64,000 nt of DNA from OLB9 sp041392785 (lineage in GTDB: Bacteria; Bacteroidota; Bacteroidia; Chitinophagales; Saprospiraceae). The notes beneath the pieces are model-generated. The model was not told the origin of the DNA. It saw only the letters and a program-made list of their open reading frames with translations, and made no database searches. Of the stretch, positions 57,532 to 64,000 are shown in pieces (position 1 is the stretch's first letter; the number at the start of each line of letters is the position of its first letter). The stretch lies in contig JAWKLK010000006.1 in assembly GCA_041392785.1 (NCBI GenBank), positions 213,194 through 277,193 on the forward strand, in the 5' to 3' direction. Both the position numbers and the translations under genes were made by a program.

Positions 57532-57846
57532 TTATTCACTTATCATCAATCTTTGTTCATCGATTTCTACACTAAATTTCACCTTTGCGTCCAAGGCATC
57601 AAATACTTTTAGAATTGTTGCAAATCTTGCATCTGTTGCAGAATTCTCAACTTTTGAAATTTGGGCTTTTTGGACACCAACGAGTTCACCAAGTTGTTCT
57701 TGCGTCAGATGCTTGGCTTTTCGTGCTTTTTTAATTGCTTCTCCTAAGAGTTCAAGTTTTAAATCTTGTTCAAATCGTTCTCGCTTTTTTGTACCACGTT
57801 TGCCGATGTGGATGTCGAGAACTTCTTCAAAACTTGTTGTCTTCAT
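57532..57846 (-). CDS. Antitoxin, Xre/HTH (HigA-like), family 1
   Basis: I start at 57846 (MKTTSFEEVLDIHIGKRGTK), giving 104 residues; the upstream codons to 57867 overlap the toxin. HTH LTQEQLGELVGVQKAQISKV. Close relative of the antitoxin at 42469. Confidence 0.87.
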   Translation of the reverse strand: MKTTSFEEVLDIHIGKRGTKKRERFEQDLKLELLGEAIKKARKAKHLTQEQLGELVGVQKAQISKVENSATDARFATILKVFDALDAKVKFSVEIDEQRLMISE

Positions 57847-57850
57847 ACTA

Positions 57851-58186
57851 TTATTTTTTTGATTCAAAATATTTATCTTTTATTGATTTCGCCTTCAAAA
57901 TTTCAGATTTCTCAGGTTTATCACTTTTCTTTATGATTCCATGTGTTGCGATTACCAACGTGTTTGTTCGTTCTGTTTTGTCCCAAAATGCAAAAATTCT
58001 GTAATGGTTGCCAAAATATTGTGTGCGGAAATACCAAATACCATCTTGCAAAGGTTTAAATAATTGTGGGTCTTTTTTAGATCTTGCCATTGCCATGTTA
58101 AAAAGGATTTTGTCCTTTGCTTTAACAGGAATTTTGTATAAAAAATCCAAGGCTTCAGGTAAAAAATCTATATCAAAAAATTCCAA
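57851..58186 (-). CDS. RelE/HigB-type toxin, family 1
   Basis: 111 residues, intact: FLPEALDFLYKIPVKAKDKI, then DGIWYFRTQYFGNHYRIFAFW and VIATHGIIKKSDKPEKSEI. It is the functional counterpart of the decayed toxin at 42781-43110, and both cassettes share the right-end sequence CTTTTGGTCGATCATAAC. Probably a ribosome-dependent mRNA interferase. Confidence 0.87.
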   Translation of the reverse strand: MEFFDIDFLPEALDFLYKIPVKAKDKILFNMAMARSKKDPQLFKPLQDGIWYFRTQYFGNHYRIFAFWDKTERTNTLVIATHGIIKKSDKPEKSEILKAKSIKDKYFESKK

Positions 58187-58275
58187 GTTTATAACGTTTT
58201 TGCAAAGGTAATAGTTTCTTATTTACGATACAAATTGATTTTTTAGTTCTAGAATTTTCTCTTTTGGTCGATCAT

Positions 58276-58335
58276 AACGTTTGTGCTTTGCGACGGTTTT
58301 TGGCGATAGCCAAAACTGGCGTCAAAGCACTTGTT
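58276..58335 (-). repeat. attC-like site 22
   Basis: 60 bp; same as the site at 32846 (TGCTTTG/CAAAGCA arms, GGCGATAGCC centre). Confidence 0.88.
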
Positions 58336-58355
58336 AGCACCAGTAGTTCTTTTCA

Positions 58356-59366
58356 TCATACTTTGATTGTCGTTTCTCTAATTATTTTAAAAAATTCATC
58401 TCTCGCAGTTGTTTCGTCTGAAATTTGTTCACAGCATTTATCATTTACTTTTCTTCCATTGCGTTTATAATCTATGAAATAACCTGTCCTTTTTGAGTAG
58501 AGATTTAATTCAAATTTCTCTTTACCTAAATTACCTTTCCAGTTATCTTTGTCAATAGGAAACCATTCGACCGCCAATGGAATTTTTTGTAAAGCTTGTC
58601 TAAATTGTAAGCAGTTTGGAAAACGACTATTTCGGTCAGCTTTGATAGCTCTTTTTGCAATTTTAATTACTTGTTCTGGAATATGAGGTTGATATTTTCG
58701 TATTGGATATTTTTCTTTTTTTAGTGCTTTTAACCATTCTGTATCGTCAGCAAAAGGTAAGTCGAGTGTTTTTAAATTATTCAATAGTCTATGAAATGTT
58801 ATACCCATTGAATAAAGGTCACTAATTGCATCTTGTGTTACACCTTCTAAAACTTCTGGTGGTAAGTGTGCATTATAACCTACAAAGTCGAATGATTGGT
58901 GTGAAAGTCCATATGCTAAACCAAAGTCTGAAAGTTTTGCTTGTCCATTATCTGCAAACAAGATATTTCCAGGCTTAATATCTCGGTGGAAAATTCCCTG
59001 ATTGTGTGCTTGTTCCAATCCAAAAAGAACATCAGTTATAATTTGAATTGCTTTTTTAGTCGTTACAAAATTTTTGTCAAGATAACCTTGAGCACTTCCG
59101 TTTTTCAAATACTCTGTTGTAATACAAGGAAAATCATTACCACTAATTTGATAAACATCTATTTCTTTTATGTCAACAATATGATTATGTCGACATTTTT
59201 CAAGAATTTGAGCTTCGTTTATTGCGTCAATAAATTCTTGTGCATTTTTAACTTGGATAATTTTTATTGCTCTTTCAACATTTAATAATGTATCAAGAAC
59301 TCTGAAAACTTTCCCAAAGTTTCCACCGCCAATAAACCCGATAGATTTAAACTTTCCAATGTCCAT
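58356..59366 (-). CDS. Cassette gene: Ser/Thr protein kinase (Hanks type)
   Basis: Start at 59366 (MDIGKFKSIGFIGGGNFGKV), just after the stop of the partner gene; the frame to 59423 is overlap. The kinase core is complete: GGGNFGKV loop, ERAIKI (Lys), HRDIKPGN catalytic loop, DFG in KLSDFGLAYG, PPE and SDLYSMGITF. The last ~70 residues are a small extra domain (WFPIDKDNWKGNLGKEKFEL). Lone kinases with a small partner are common in phage-defence loci; that role here is an inference. Confidence 0.85.
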   Translation of the reverse strand: MDIGKFKSIGFIGGGNFGKVFRVLDTLLNVERAIKIIQVKNAQEFIDAINEAQILEKCRHNHIVDIKEIDVYQISGNDFPCITTEYLKNGSAQGYLDKNFVTTKKAIQIITDVLFGLEQAHNQGIFHRDIKPGNILFADNGQAKLSDFGLAYGLSHQSFDFVGYNAHLPPEVLEGVTQDAISDLYSMGITFHRLLNNLKTLDLPFADDTEWLKALKKEKYPIRKYQPHIPEQVIKIAKRAIKADRNSRFPNCLQFRQALQKIPLAVEWFPIDKDNWKGNLGKEKFELNLYSKRTGYFIDYKRNGRKVNDKCCEQISDETTARDEFFKIIRETTIKV

Positions 59367-59368
59367 AT

Positions 59369-59821
59369 TTACGGTAATTGAATTAAAGCAATTAGTGCGG
59401 TATCTCTCATAGTCTTGTCCCAATATGGTGGATGACTTCCAATAAGTCCAGTTAAGTATGTATGTAAATCTGTGCCCTTCGGTTGATTAAATTTTCCCAC
59501 AACAATAGAAGCAGGTGAAGTGTGTCCAATTGAAACTCCTTTTTTGTGGCATAGTAAGTTTAGTATCGCTTGTCCATAATAAACATTAGAAACATAGTTG
59601 TTTGAAACATTATTAATTGTCAATTTATAACTGACTTTGTCAGGATTTAAAGTATTTAAGATTAGGTCAAGTTGAGTTTCAAACCAAGCAACTGTTTGTG
59701 GTATATCATAGTTTGTTGGCAAAGCAATTTTGTCTTTTGAATTAAAAGTCGGTTGTGCTTTTGTTCCTGTCAATGCAACATAGTAAATGTCGTTGCTTGT
59801 AAATGTAAATGCTATCTTCAT
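59369..59821 (-). CDS. Cassette gene: kinase partner, RNase H/RuvC-fold-like
   Basis: 150 residues, MKIAFTFTSNDIYYVALTGT with an N-terminal beta hairpin and alternating strands and helices as in RNase H-like folds (VSYKLTINNVSNNYVSNVYY). Acidic catalytic residues are not obvious, so nuclease activity is doubtful. It ends 3 bp before the kinase start, and the two form one cassette. The upstream side meets IS110 copy 3. Confidence 0.62.
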   Translation of the reverse strand: MKIAFTFTSNDIYYVALTGTKAQPTFNSKDKIALPTNYDIPQTVAWFETQLDLILNTLNPDKVSYKLTINNVSNNYVSNVYYGQAILNLLCHKKGVSIGHTSPASIVVGKFNQPKGTDLHTYLTGLIGSHPPYWDKTMRDTALIALIQLP

Positions 59822-59846
59822 ATTTTACGGTTTCTGTCTTTTACTA

Positions 59847-61157
59847 TTCTGACTAACGTTAAATTTTACCATTGACTATCAATTTGTTGTAAAACCAAGG
59901 TCTGCATTTGTCAGTGCAAATTTATCAATTTGTTTTCGGATTCTTTTCACTAGGCCTAGTTTTCTTTTTTCATCTAGGTACATATAACCAGATGGATTCT
60001 GATAGGGTTGGTTTTTGACTACAATATTCCAAATGATTACTGCTAGTTTTCGAGCCGTGGCACTTACTGCTGATCTTATTAATTCGTTTATACGGCTTTG
60101 CTTCTATGGTGTGCTGTTTTTTATTTTCATCACTATCTATAATCTCATTTAGTTTTTTATTAATCTCAATATCGCACTCTTGAATCTTCTTTTGTAGTAT
60201 ATCAAACATTTCCAGTTCTTGATTGAGTGTAAACAGGTAGTCTTTTCTACCATTGCTTTGGAGTGCTTTAGCTATCTCCTGTTCAGATTTCGACAGTTGC
60301 CATGTCGAAGTTGAGCCAATTTTTCTGGATTTGTTTGTCCATCACATATTGCGCGAATGATCAATAAACCTGTTAACCCACAAATATCGTTTACTACTAC
60401 ATCAAGTCTTAGGTTGAGCAGCCTGAGATATTTTTGCATTTTTTAGTTGTTGAAGCCGCACTAGTCAATAAGTTTGATCTGTGACGACTGTATGTTCTCA
60501 ACTGCTCAGTTTGTTCATCAGGCAGAAAACTACTTGAAAGCAATCCAAGACTATGGAGTTTTTGTATCCATTGGCAATCCATGATGTCCGTCTTCTTACC
60601 TTTGATGTTTTTGGTAAATTTTCCATTACAAAGAATGACATCAAAGTCTCTACTGATCAGTACGGCAAATAAGTTTTGCCAATAAGTGCCTGTGCTTTCC
60701 ATTGCAACCGTTTGACACCATTTGATGAAAGCCAGTCTGCCAAAGCAAATAAATCATCATTAAAAACTCCAAATTCTCGAACATGTTCTGTTGTTGGCCT
60801 AAGGCCACCCAGTGAGACCTACTACCGATATCAATCCCCGCAGCATGAGGATTAACCATTTCCATTGCAATAACTTGATTTTCCATTTTCAAATAATCAT
60901 TAATACGTGAAACCATAAACTCTTCGGAGATGTGCTTTAGGCATTTTATTATTCTGAACGGGGTTCCACCTAAGGTAGACCGCCAATGAAGTCATGGCAA
61001 ACATCTCAACCAGGATTGCGCTCGTGCTTCTATTTTTAAGGAGAGCAACAGTTTAAAAATCGGCCTTGCAAAGAGCAAAGCTAAAGTACGAAATTATTCA
61101 TTGCAATGCTACACTCGTTAGCTTACGAAGTCATTTTTTTTTGATATAGGGGGGATT
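59847..61157 (-). mobile_element. IS110-family insertion sequence, copy 3 (internally deleted)
   Basis: 1311 bp, with the same ends as the other copies but missing ~350 bp of the transposase around 60074 (the C-terminal Tnp_20 part) and carrying several one-base deletions. The fragments 59970-60209, 60409-60702 and 60650-60916 are remnants of the transposase. Its right end lies 3 bp before CTGGTAAC, the AAC end of an attC-like site. Not functional by itself but retains both ends and the candidate bridge RNA region. Confidence 0.9.
59970..60916 (-). pseudogene. IS110-family transposase, deleted copy
   Basis: Contains the DEDD start (AGIDIGSRSHWVALGQQ) and KTDIMDCQWIQKL but lacks the region with the conserved serine, and has frameshifts near 60290, 60443, 60710 and 60791. 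It cannot encode an active enzyme. Confidence 0.88.
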
Positions 61158-61163
61158 GCTGGT

Positions 61164-61221
61164 AACGGCTAGGCTATGTGATGGATGAAGCGATAGCGAA
61201 TCTATCATCATAGCCGTTGTT
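61164..61221 (-). repeat. attC-like site 23
   Basis: 58 bp; same core as the site at 42396 (GGCTATG/CATAGCC, GATGGATGAAGCGATAGCG). The kinase cassette starts GTTAGCACCAG; its right end reads CTGGT then TAAC, i.e. two bases shorter. Confidence 0.9.
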
Positions 61222-61242
61222 ATACCATGTTTCTTTTTATTT

Positions 61243-61782
61243 TCACTGATACAATACACTATTTAAAATATTATCATAATTAATCGTTATTTGAAAGTAA
61301 CCATCTCCAATCCAATCAGCTCCGAAATTTAGGTTCCATATTAATTCTTCATTTGGTAATTCTTCTTCATACTCATCATCTAAGTTACTAATAACTTCAA
61401 TATCAACGTTTGATATTATTGTTAATTTTTTTAGAGTATTTAAATCTTCTATTCCATAATATCTTATGTTTGCAGATTTTACATCTTCTGAGTCCAAAAT
61501 ATCAAATGGTTCAGTTTCTTCACAAGTCCATATATATTTGTTCCACAATTCTTCCCATATTTTAGTTTGCATTTCAGTGCTTAAATTAATTATATTGTTA
61601 GCTGAACTTTCAATACGCAAATATATTTCAGTGTTCATTTTTTGACTGGGAATTTCTCTAATATATAGCAATGTTGATTTGTCAAAGCCCGCTACATTTA
61701 TTGGTAATTTAATGCTTACTGTTTCAGTCCCGACCAAACTTCCTATAAACTCACAATTGTTAAATATTTCTTCAATTCTCAT
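61243..61782 (-). CDS. Cassette gene: soluble hypothetical protein
   Basis: 179 residues, acidic, no signal peptide or membrane helix. Strand-rich, with NTEIYLRIESSANNIINLST and WNLNFGADWIGDGYFQITIN near the end. The latter resembles small immunity-like domains (DUF-type) found as single genes in cassettes, but I cannot name one. Ends of the cassette are GTTATACCAT/ATGGTATAAC. Confidence 0.62.
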   Translation of the reverse strand: MRIEEIFNNCEFIGSLVGTETVSIKLPINVAGFDKSTLLYIREIPSQKMNTEIYLRIESSANNIINLSTEMQTKIWEELWNKYIWTCEETEPFDILDSEDVKSANIRYYGIEDLNTLKKLTIISNVDIEVISNLDDEYEEELPNEELIWNLNFGADWIGDGYFQITINYDNILNSVLYQ

Positions 61783-61809
61783 TTTTTATTTTTGGTTCTA
61801 ATATGGTAT

Positions 61810-61871
61810 AACGGTGAGTGTATGTGCCGTTACCGTCCCGCAGGGCGGCTATGGCATCATACACAATGTTG
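61810..61871 (-). repeat. attC-like site 24
   Basis: 62 bp; arms GTGTATG/CATACAC and CCG/CGG around CCGTCCCGCAGGGCGG. The right cassette starts GTTGTATGGC and ends GCCATACAAC. Confidence 0.87.
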
Positions 61872-61881
61872 TATGGCGTTT

Positions 61882-63423
61882 CTATTTTGCTCCAAATAAT
61901 TTTTGTATCCAAGTTATTCCTTTTACTCTATCTATTTCTTTTTTGAGAAAATCATTCTCGGTTTTTATGCGTTCAAAAGAGATTAAAATATTCTCGGTTT
62001 CTTTATCTTTCTCTTTTGCTTTCTTGACTATAGATTTTTTCTCTTCAATAGTGCGGTCTAAATTGTTTTCAAGTTCCTTAATTCTTTCTATCAAGTCAAG
62101 TTCAAGATTGTCTCTTTTGTGTAACGAATCTATCCCTTTCTCGGTTAAGTACTTAACTGCATTTTCTGATACCTTAATATCGCTTCTATTAATTTTCCTT
62201 GTTAAACATATTCCTTCTAAAGAAGTGCAGCGACTAAGTGCTACATATGTTTGCCCGAAAGCAAAAGCACCTGTATCCATATCAACTATCGATTTTTCAA
62301 AAGTCTGCCCTTGACTTTTATGTATTGTAATAGCCCAAGCAAGTCGAATTGGATATTGTTCAAATGTTCCAACAACTTCTTTCTCTATTTTGTCTTCTTC
62401 TCTATTCCATTTATATTCAACATCTTCCCAAGTTTCTCTTGGTATTGAACATTTCAACCCGTTAATATCTACTTCTATTTCATTGTCTTCTATTTTATTA
62501 ATTTTGGCAATTGTGCCATTTACCCATTTCCTTTCAGAATCATTCTTTACAAAGATTACTTGTGACCCTTCTTTTAATTTAAGAATGTCATCAGTTGGAT
62601 TTCTTTTACTTGACCGATTGTCTGCAAACGTTCCTGTTTTCGTGGCAAAAAAGTCAAATTCTGGCTTATCTATTTTGGATAATTTTTGAGAATTTATTTT
62701 ATCAACTGTTGCGTTTTTAGTGGTTAATGTAATTACTCCTTCAGAAACAATGTCTCTCTGATATCTTGTGTTAATACTGCATAAATCAGCATCGGTGGCT
62801 TGATTTGTCCTGATATTATTTAGAACTTTTACAAAATCTTTTTCTTCTTGTCTGTATACCTTATCAAGCTCAATTACTTCTAAATCGAATTCATTAAAAA
62901 TGGGGGCATCAAAAAAGAATTCGGATCTGTAATTTTCTCTCAAAATCTTTACTTCTTCAATGTTCTTATTATTTACTACTGGAGGTAATTGTAGTAGGTC
63001 ACCAACAATAAGTAATTGCTTTCCACCAAAAGGTGATTTATTCTTGAGGAACTTTTTTAAAGTCAAATCGATAGCATTCATTACATCTGCTCTAACCATA
63101 GAAATTTCATCTATAATTATCAAATCTATTTTTTTGAGCAAATCAAGTTTCTCAAGCAAATTTGGCAAATCTCTGTCCTTTGGCAAGTAAGGACGGAAGC
63201 CAAATCCGAAAAAAGAATGAATTGTTTGACCACCAACATTAAGTGCTGCAATTCCAGTTGGTGCAAGTAAAATGTATTTCTTGTTTAAGTCGGAAATTAT
63301 ATGTTTGAGTAGAGTCGATTTACCTGTTCCTGCTTTACCAGTCAGAAAAACAGAATTATTGGTGTGCTTTACCAAATTTATTACCCTTTCTGCTTCTTTA
63401 TTCCCCTTAAAGCTAAATTTCAT
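61882..63423 (-). CDS. Cassette gene: Pif1/RecD-like helicase
   Basis: The 513-residue protein is a superfamily 1B helicase of the Pif1 type: P-loop GKAGTGKST (29-37), LLAPTGIAALNVGGQTIHSF (motif Ia), IIDEISMV (Walker B), and the late WAITIHKSQGQTF (motif V/VI, UvrD_C_2). A C-terminal coiled coil (~430-500, KELENNLDRTIEEKKSIVKK) follows. Pif1-like proteins unwind 5'-3' and resolve G-quadruplex or fork structures. As a cassette it might serve defence or DNA upkeep; role unknown. Confidence 0.87.
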   Translation of the reverse strand: MKFSFKGNKEAERVINLVKHTNNSVFLTGKAGTGKSTLLKHIISDLNKKYILLAPTGIAALNVGGQTIHSFFGFGFRPYLPKDRDLPNLLEKLDLLKKIDLIIIDEISMVRADVMNAIDLTLKKFLKNKSPFGGKQLLIVGDLLQLPPVVNNKNIEEVKILRENYRSEFFFDAPIFNEFDLEVIELDKVYRQEEKDFVKVLNNIRTNQATDADLCSINTRYQRDIVSEGVITLTTKNATVDKINSQKLSKIDKPEFDFFATKTGTFADNRSSKRNPTDDILKLKEGSQVIFVKNDSERKWVNGTIAKINKIEDNEIEVDINGLKCSIPRETWEDVEYKWNREEDKIEKEVVGTFEQYPIRLAWAITIHKSQGQTFEKSIVDMDTGAFAFGQTYVALSRCTSLEGICLTRKINRSDIKVSENAVKYLTEKGIDSLHKRDNLELDLIERIKELENNLDRTIEEKKSIVKKAKEKDKETENILISFERIKTENDFLKKEIDRVKGITWIQKLFGAK

Positions 63424-63444
63424 CTCTTGGTTTTAATGCCATAC

Positions 63445-63503
63445 AACGTTTAGTATAACAAGCGTAGCATCCCGCAGGGTGCTATGATTTGTTATACAGT
63501 GTT
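63445..63503 (-). repeat. attC-like site 25
   Basis: 59 bp; arms GTATAACAA/TTGTTATAC and GTAGC/GCTAT around ATCCCGCAGGGT. The right cassette starts GTTGTGCAAT. Confidence 0.87.
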
Positions 63504-63518
63504 GTGCAATCGTGTTTT

Positions 63519-63935
63519 TCATTTCCAATTAACACAACTTATTGGCCATTGGTATTTGCAGCAAATCGCAAGATCTCCTTGCTTTCCTGGAGTCCAGCCA
63601 GTCATAGTTAATAATTTTTCTTTTAGTTCTTCTTTGCACTTTTCTGACGCCTGAATTCTTTTAAATTCAACATCAATTACTTTTCCTTCCTTGTCAATTG
63701 TCAGAGTCAAATAAATACTTGCAGTAAGAATATCGTCTCTTTTATAACAGTCAGAAAGAATTGGCGCTAAGTCTGCCATCAAATAGTCCATTAATCCCTT
63801 AATATCATTCTCGTATTTAGGTAAGGTCTCTGCGAAATCGTAAATCGTATCACATTCATTATTTACCGATTGACCGTACGAGGAATATCCAGTTGCAAAA
63901 ATAAAGAGCGTCAATACTATTTTAAGTTCTTTCAT
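63519..63935 (-). CDS. Cassette gene: secreted TonB-C-like protein
   Basis: Start taken at 63935 (MKELKIVLTLFIFATGYSS, signal peptide); the frame extends to 63959 into the attC end. About 138 residues: YLTLTIDKEGKVIDVEFKRI and a Gly-Trp-Thr-Pro segment (MTGWTPGKQGD) recall the small periplasmic TonB-C-like domain. It has no proline-rich spacer or membrane anchor, so it is not a TonB energy transducer itself. Last complete cassette of the window. Confidence 0.7.
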   Translation of the reverse strand: MKELKIVLTLFIFATGYSSYGQSVNNECDTIYDFAETLPKYENDIKGLMDYLMADLAPILSDCYKRDDILTASIYLTLTIDKEGKVIDVEFKRIQASEKCKEELKEKLLTMTGWTPGKQGDLAICCKYQWPISCVNWK

Positions 63936-63957
63936 TTTTTGGTTTCGCATGTTGCAC

Positions 63958-64000
63958 AACGGCTAGGCTATGTGATGGATGAAGCGATAGCGAATCTATC
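63958..64000 (-). repeat. attC-like site 26, cut by the window end
   Basis: 43 bases visible, identical to the first part of the sites at 42396 and 61164 (AACGGCTAGGCTATG, then GATGGATGAAGCGATAGCG). It shows that the array continues to the right. Confidence 0.85.

Larger units (their letters stand above)
16888..64000 (-). mobile_element. Integron-type cassette array (distal part; integrase not in window)
   Basis: Twenty-six AAC...GTT palindromes separate one- or two-gene units of about 0.45 to 4.5 kb, nearly all transcribed on the minus strand. Read on that strand each site begins TAACA and ends CGTTA, the polarity of integron attC sites lying 3' of their gene. Each intact unit starts and ends with its own 8-12 bp inverted repeat, which would pair as R'/R'' in a circular cassette. 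Cargo (toxin-antitoxin pairs, defence-like NTPases, orphan genes) fits chromosomal integrons. No IntI is present; polarity places it beyond the right edge. Confidence 0.85.

Noticed and set aside
32846..63503. CRISPR-like repeats
   Set aside because: The repeats are dispersed at 0.45-4.5 kb, separated by genes, palindromic and variable. There are no uniform spacers or cas genes.
63519..63935. TonB energy transducer
   Set aside because: Only a small TonB-C-like domain with a cleavable signal; no membrane anchor or proline-rich spacer.

Overview
The window looks like a low-GC Bacteroidota chromosome, probably Saprospiraceae-like. The evidence is type IX secretion (T9SS) C-terminal sorting domains, a TonB-dependent receptor barrel, the DUF3822-rsmD gene pair, few Shine-Dalgarno sites, and GyrA and TsaD of Bacteroidota type. 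No rRNA or tRNA genes were recognised.

Bases 1-16.5 kb are ordinary chromosome. They hold a TonB-dependent receptor end, an M1 aminopeptidase, gyrA, tsaD, a lipoprotein-like ORF, DUF3822 and rsmD. A small minus-strand operon follows (14.4 to 9.75 kb): a protein ending in Gly-Gly that resembles a ubiquitin-like or sulfur carrier, a DUF4132/DUF7737 protein, and a ThiF/MoeB-type E1-like enzyme. The DUF4132 gene is split by an IS1595-family insertion and by a single-base frameshift. Next come DUF1801, GyrI-like and WYL-regulator genes.

From about 16.9 kb to the right edge the window is one long array of gene cassettes. I count 26 attC-like sites, the last cut by the window end. Each is an imperfect palindrome with AAC/GTT ends, usually 57-62 bp (one 50 bp, two about 125 bp). 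Nearly all cassette genes lie on the minus strand. Read on that strand the sites run TAACA...CGTTA, the polarity of integron attC sites with the site 3' of its gene. Each intact cassette begins and ends with a cassette-specific inverted repeat (for example GTTATGTTTC...GAAACATAAC), as expected if R'' and R' pair in the circular cassette. No integron integrase is in the window. The polarity puts it, if present, to the right, so this is the distal part of a sedentary chromosomal integron or an attC cluster lacking integrase.

Cassette cargo is typical of integrons and defence islands. It includes four toxin-antitoxin pairs (one toxin decayed), a SMEK-STAND-like NTPase, a nuclease-RecQ-like helicase with a membrane coiled-coil partner, a kinase pair, a Pif1-like helicase, and two secreted proteins with a shared N-terminus and different C-termini, each followed by an unrelated small gene (a toxin/immunity layout). 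There are also T9SS-exported proteins, a J-domain membrane protein, an L,D-transpeptidase-like gene, and an ORF-poor cassette present twice.

Mobile elements have invaded the array: three IS110-family copies (two directly beside attC ends), two IS3-family copies, a second IS1595-family copy, and an IS91-like element with its own tyrosine recombinase. Many single-base frameshifts occur in homopolymers, so some broken genes could be sequencing errors rather than true decay.
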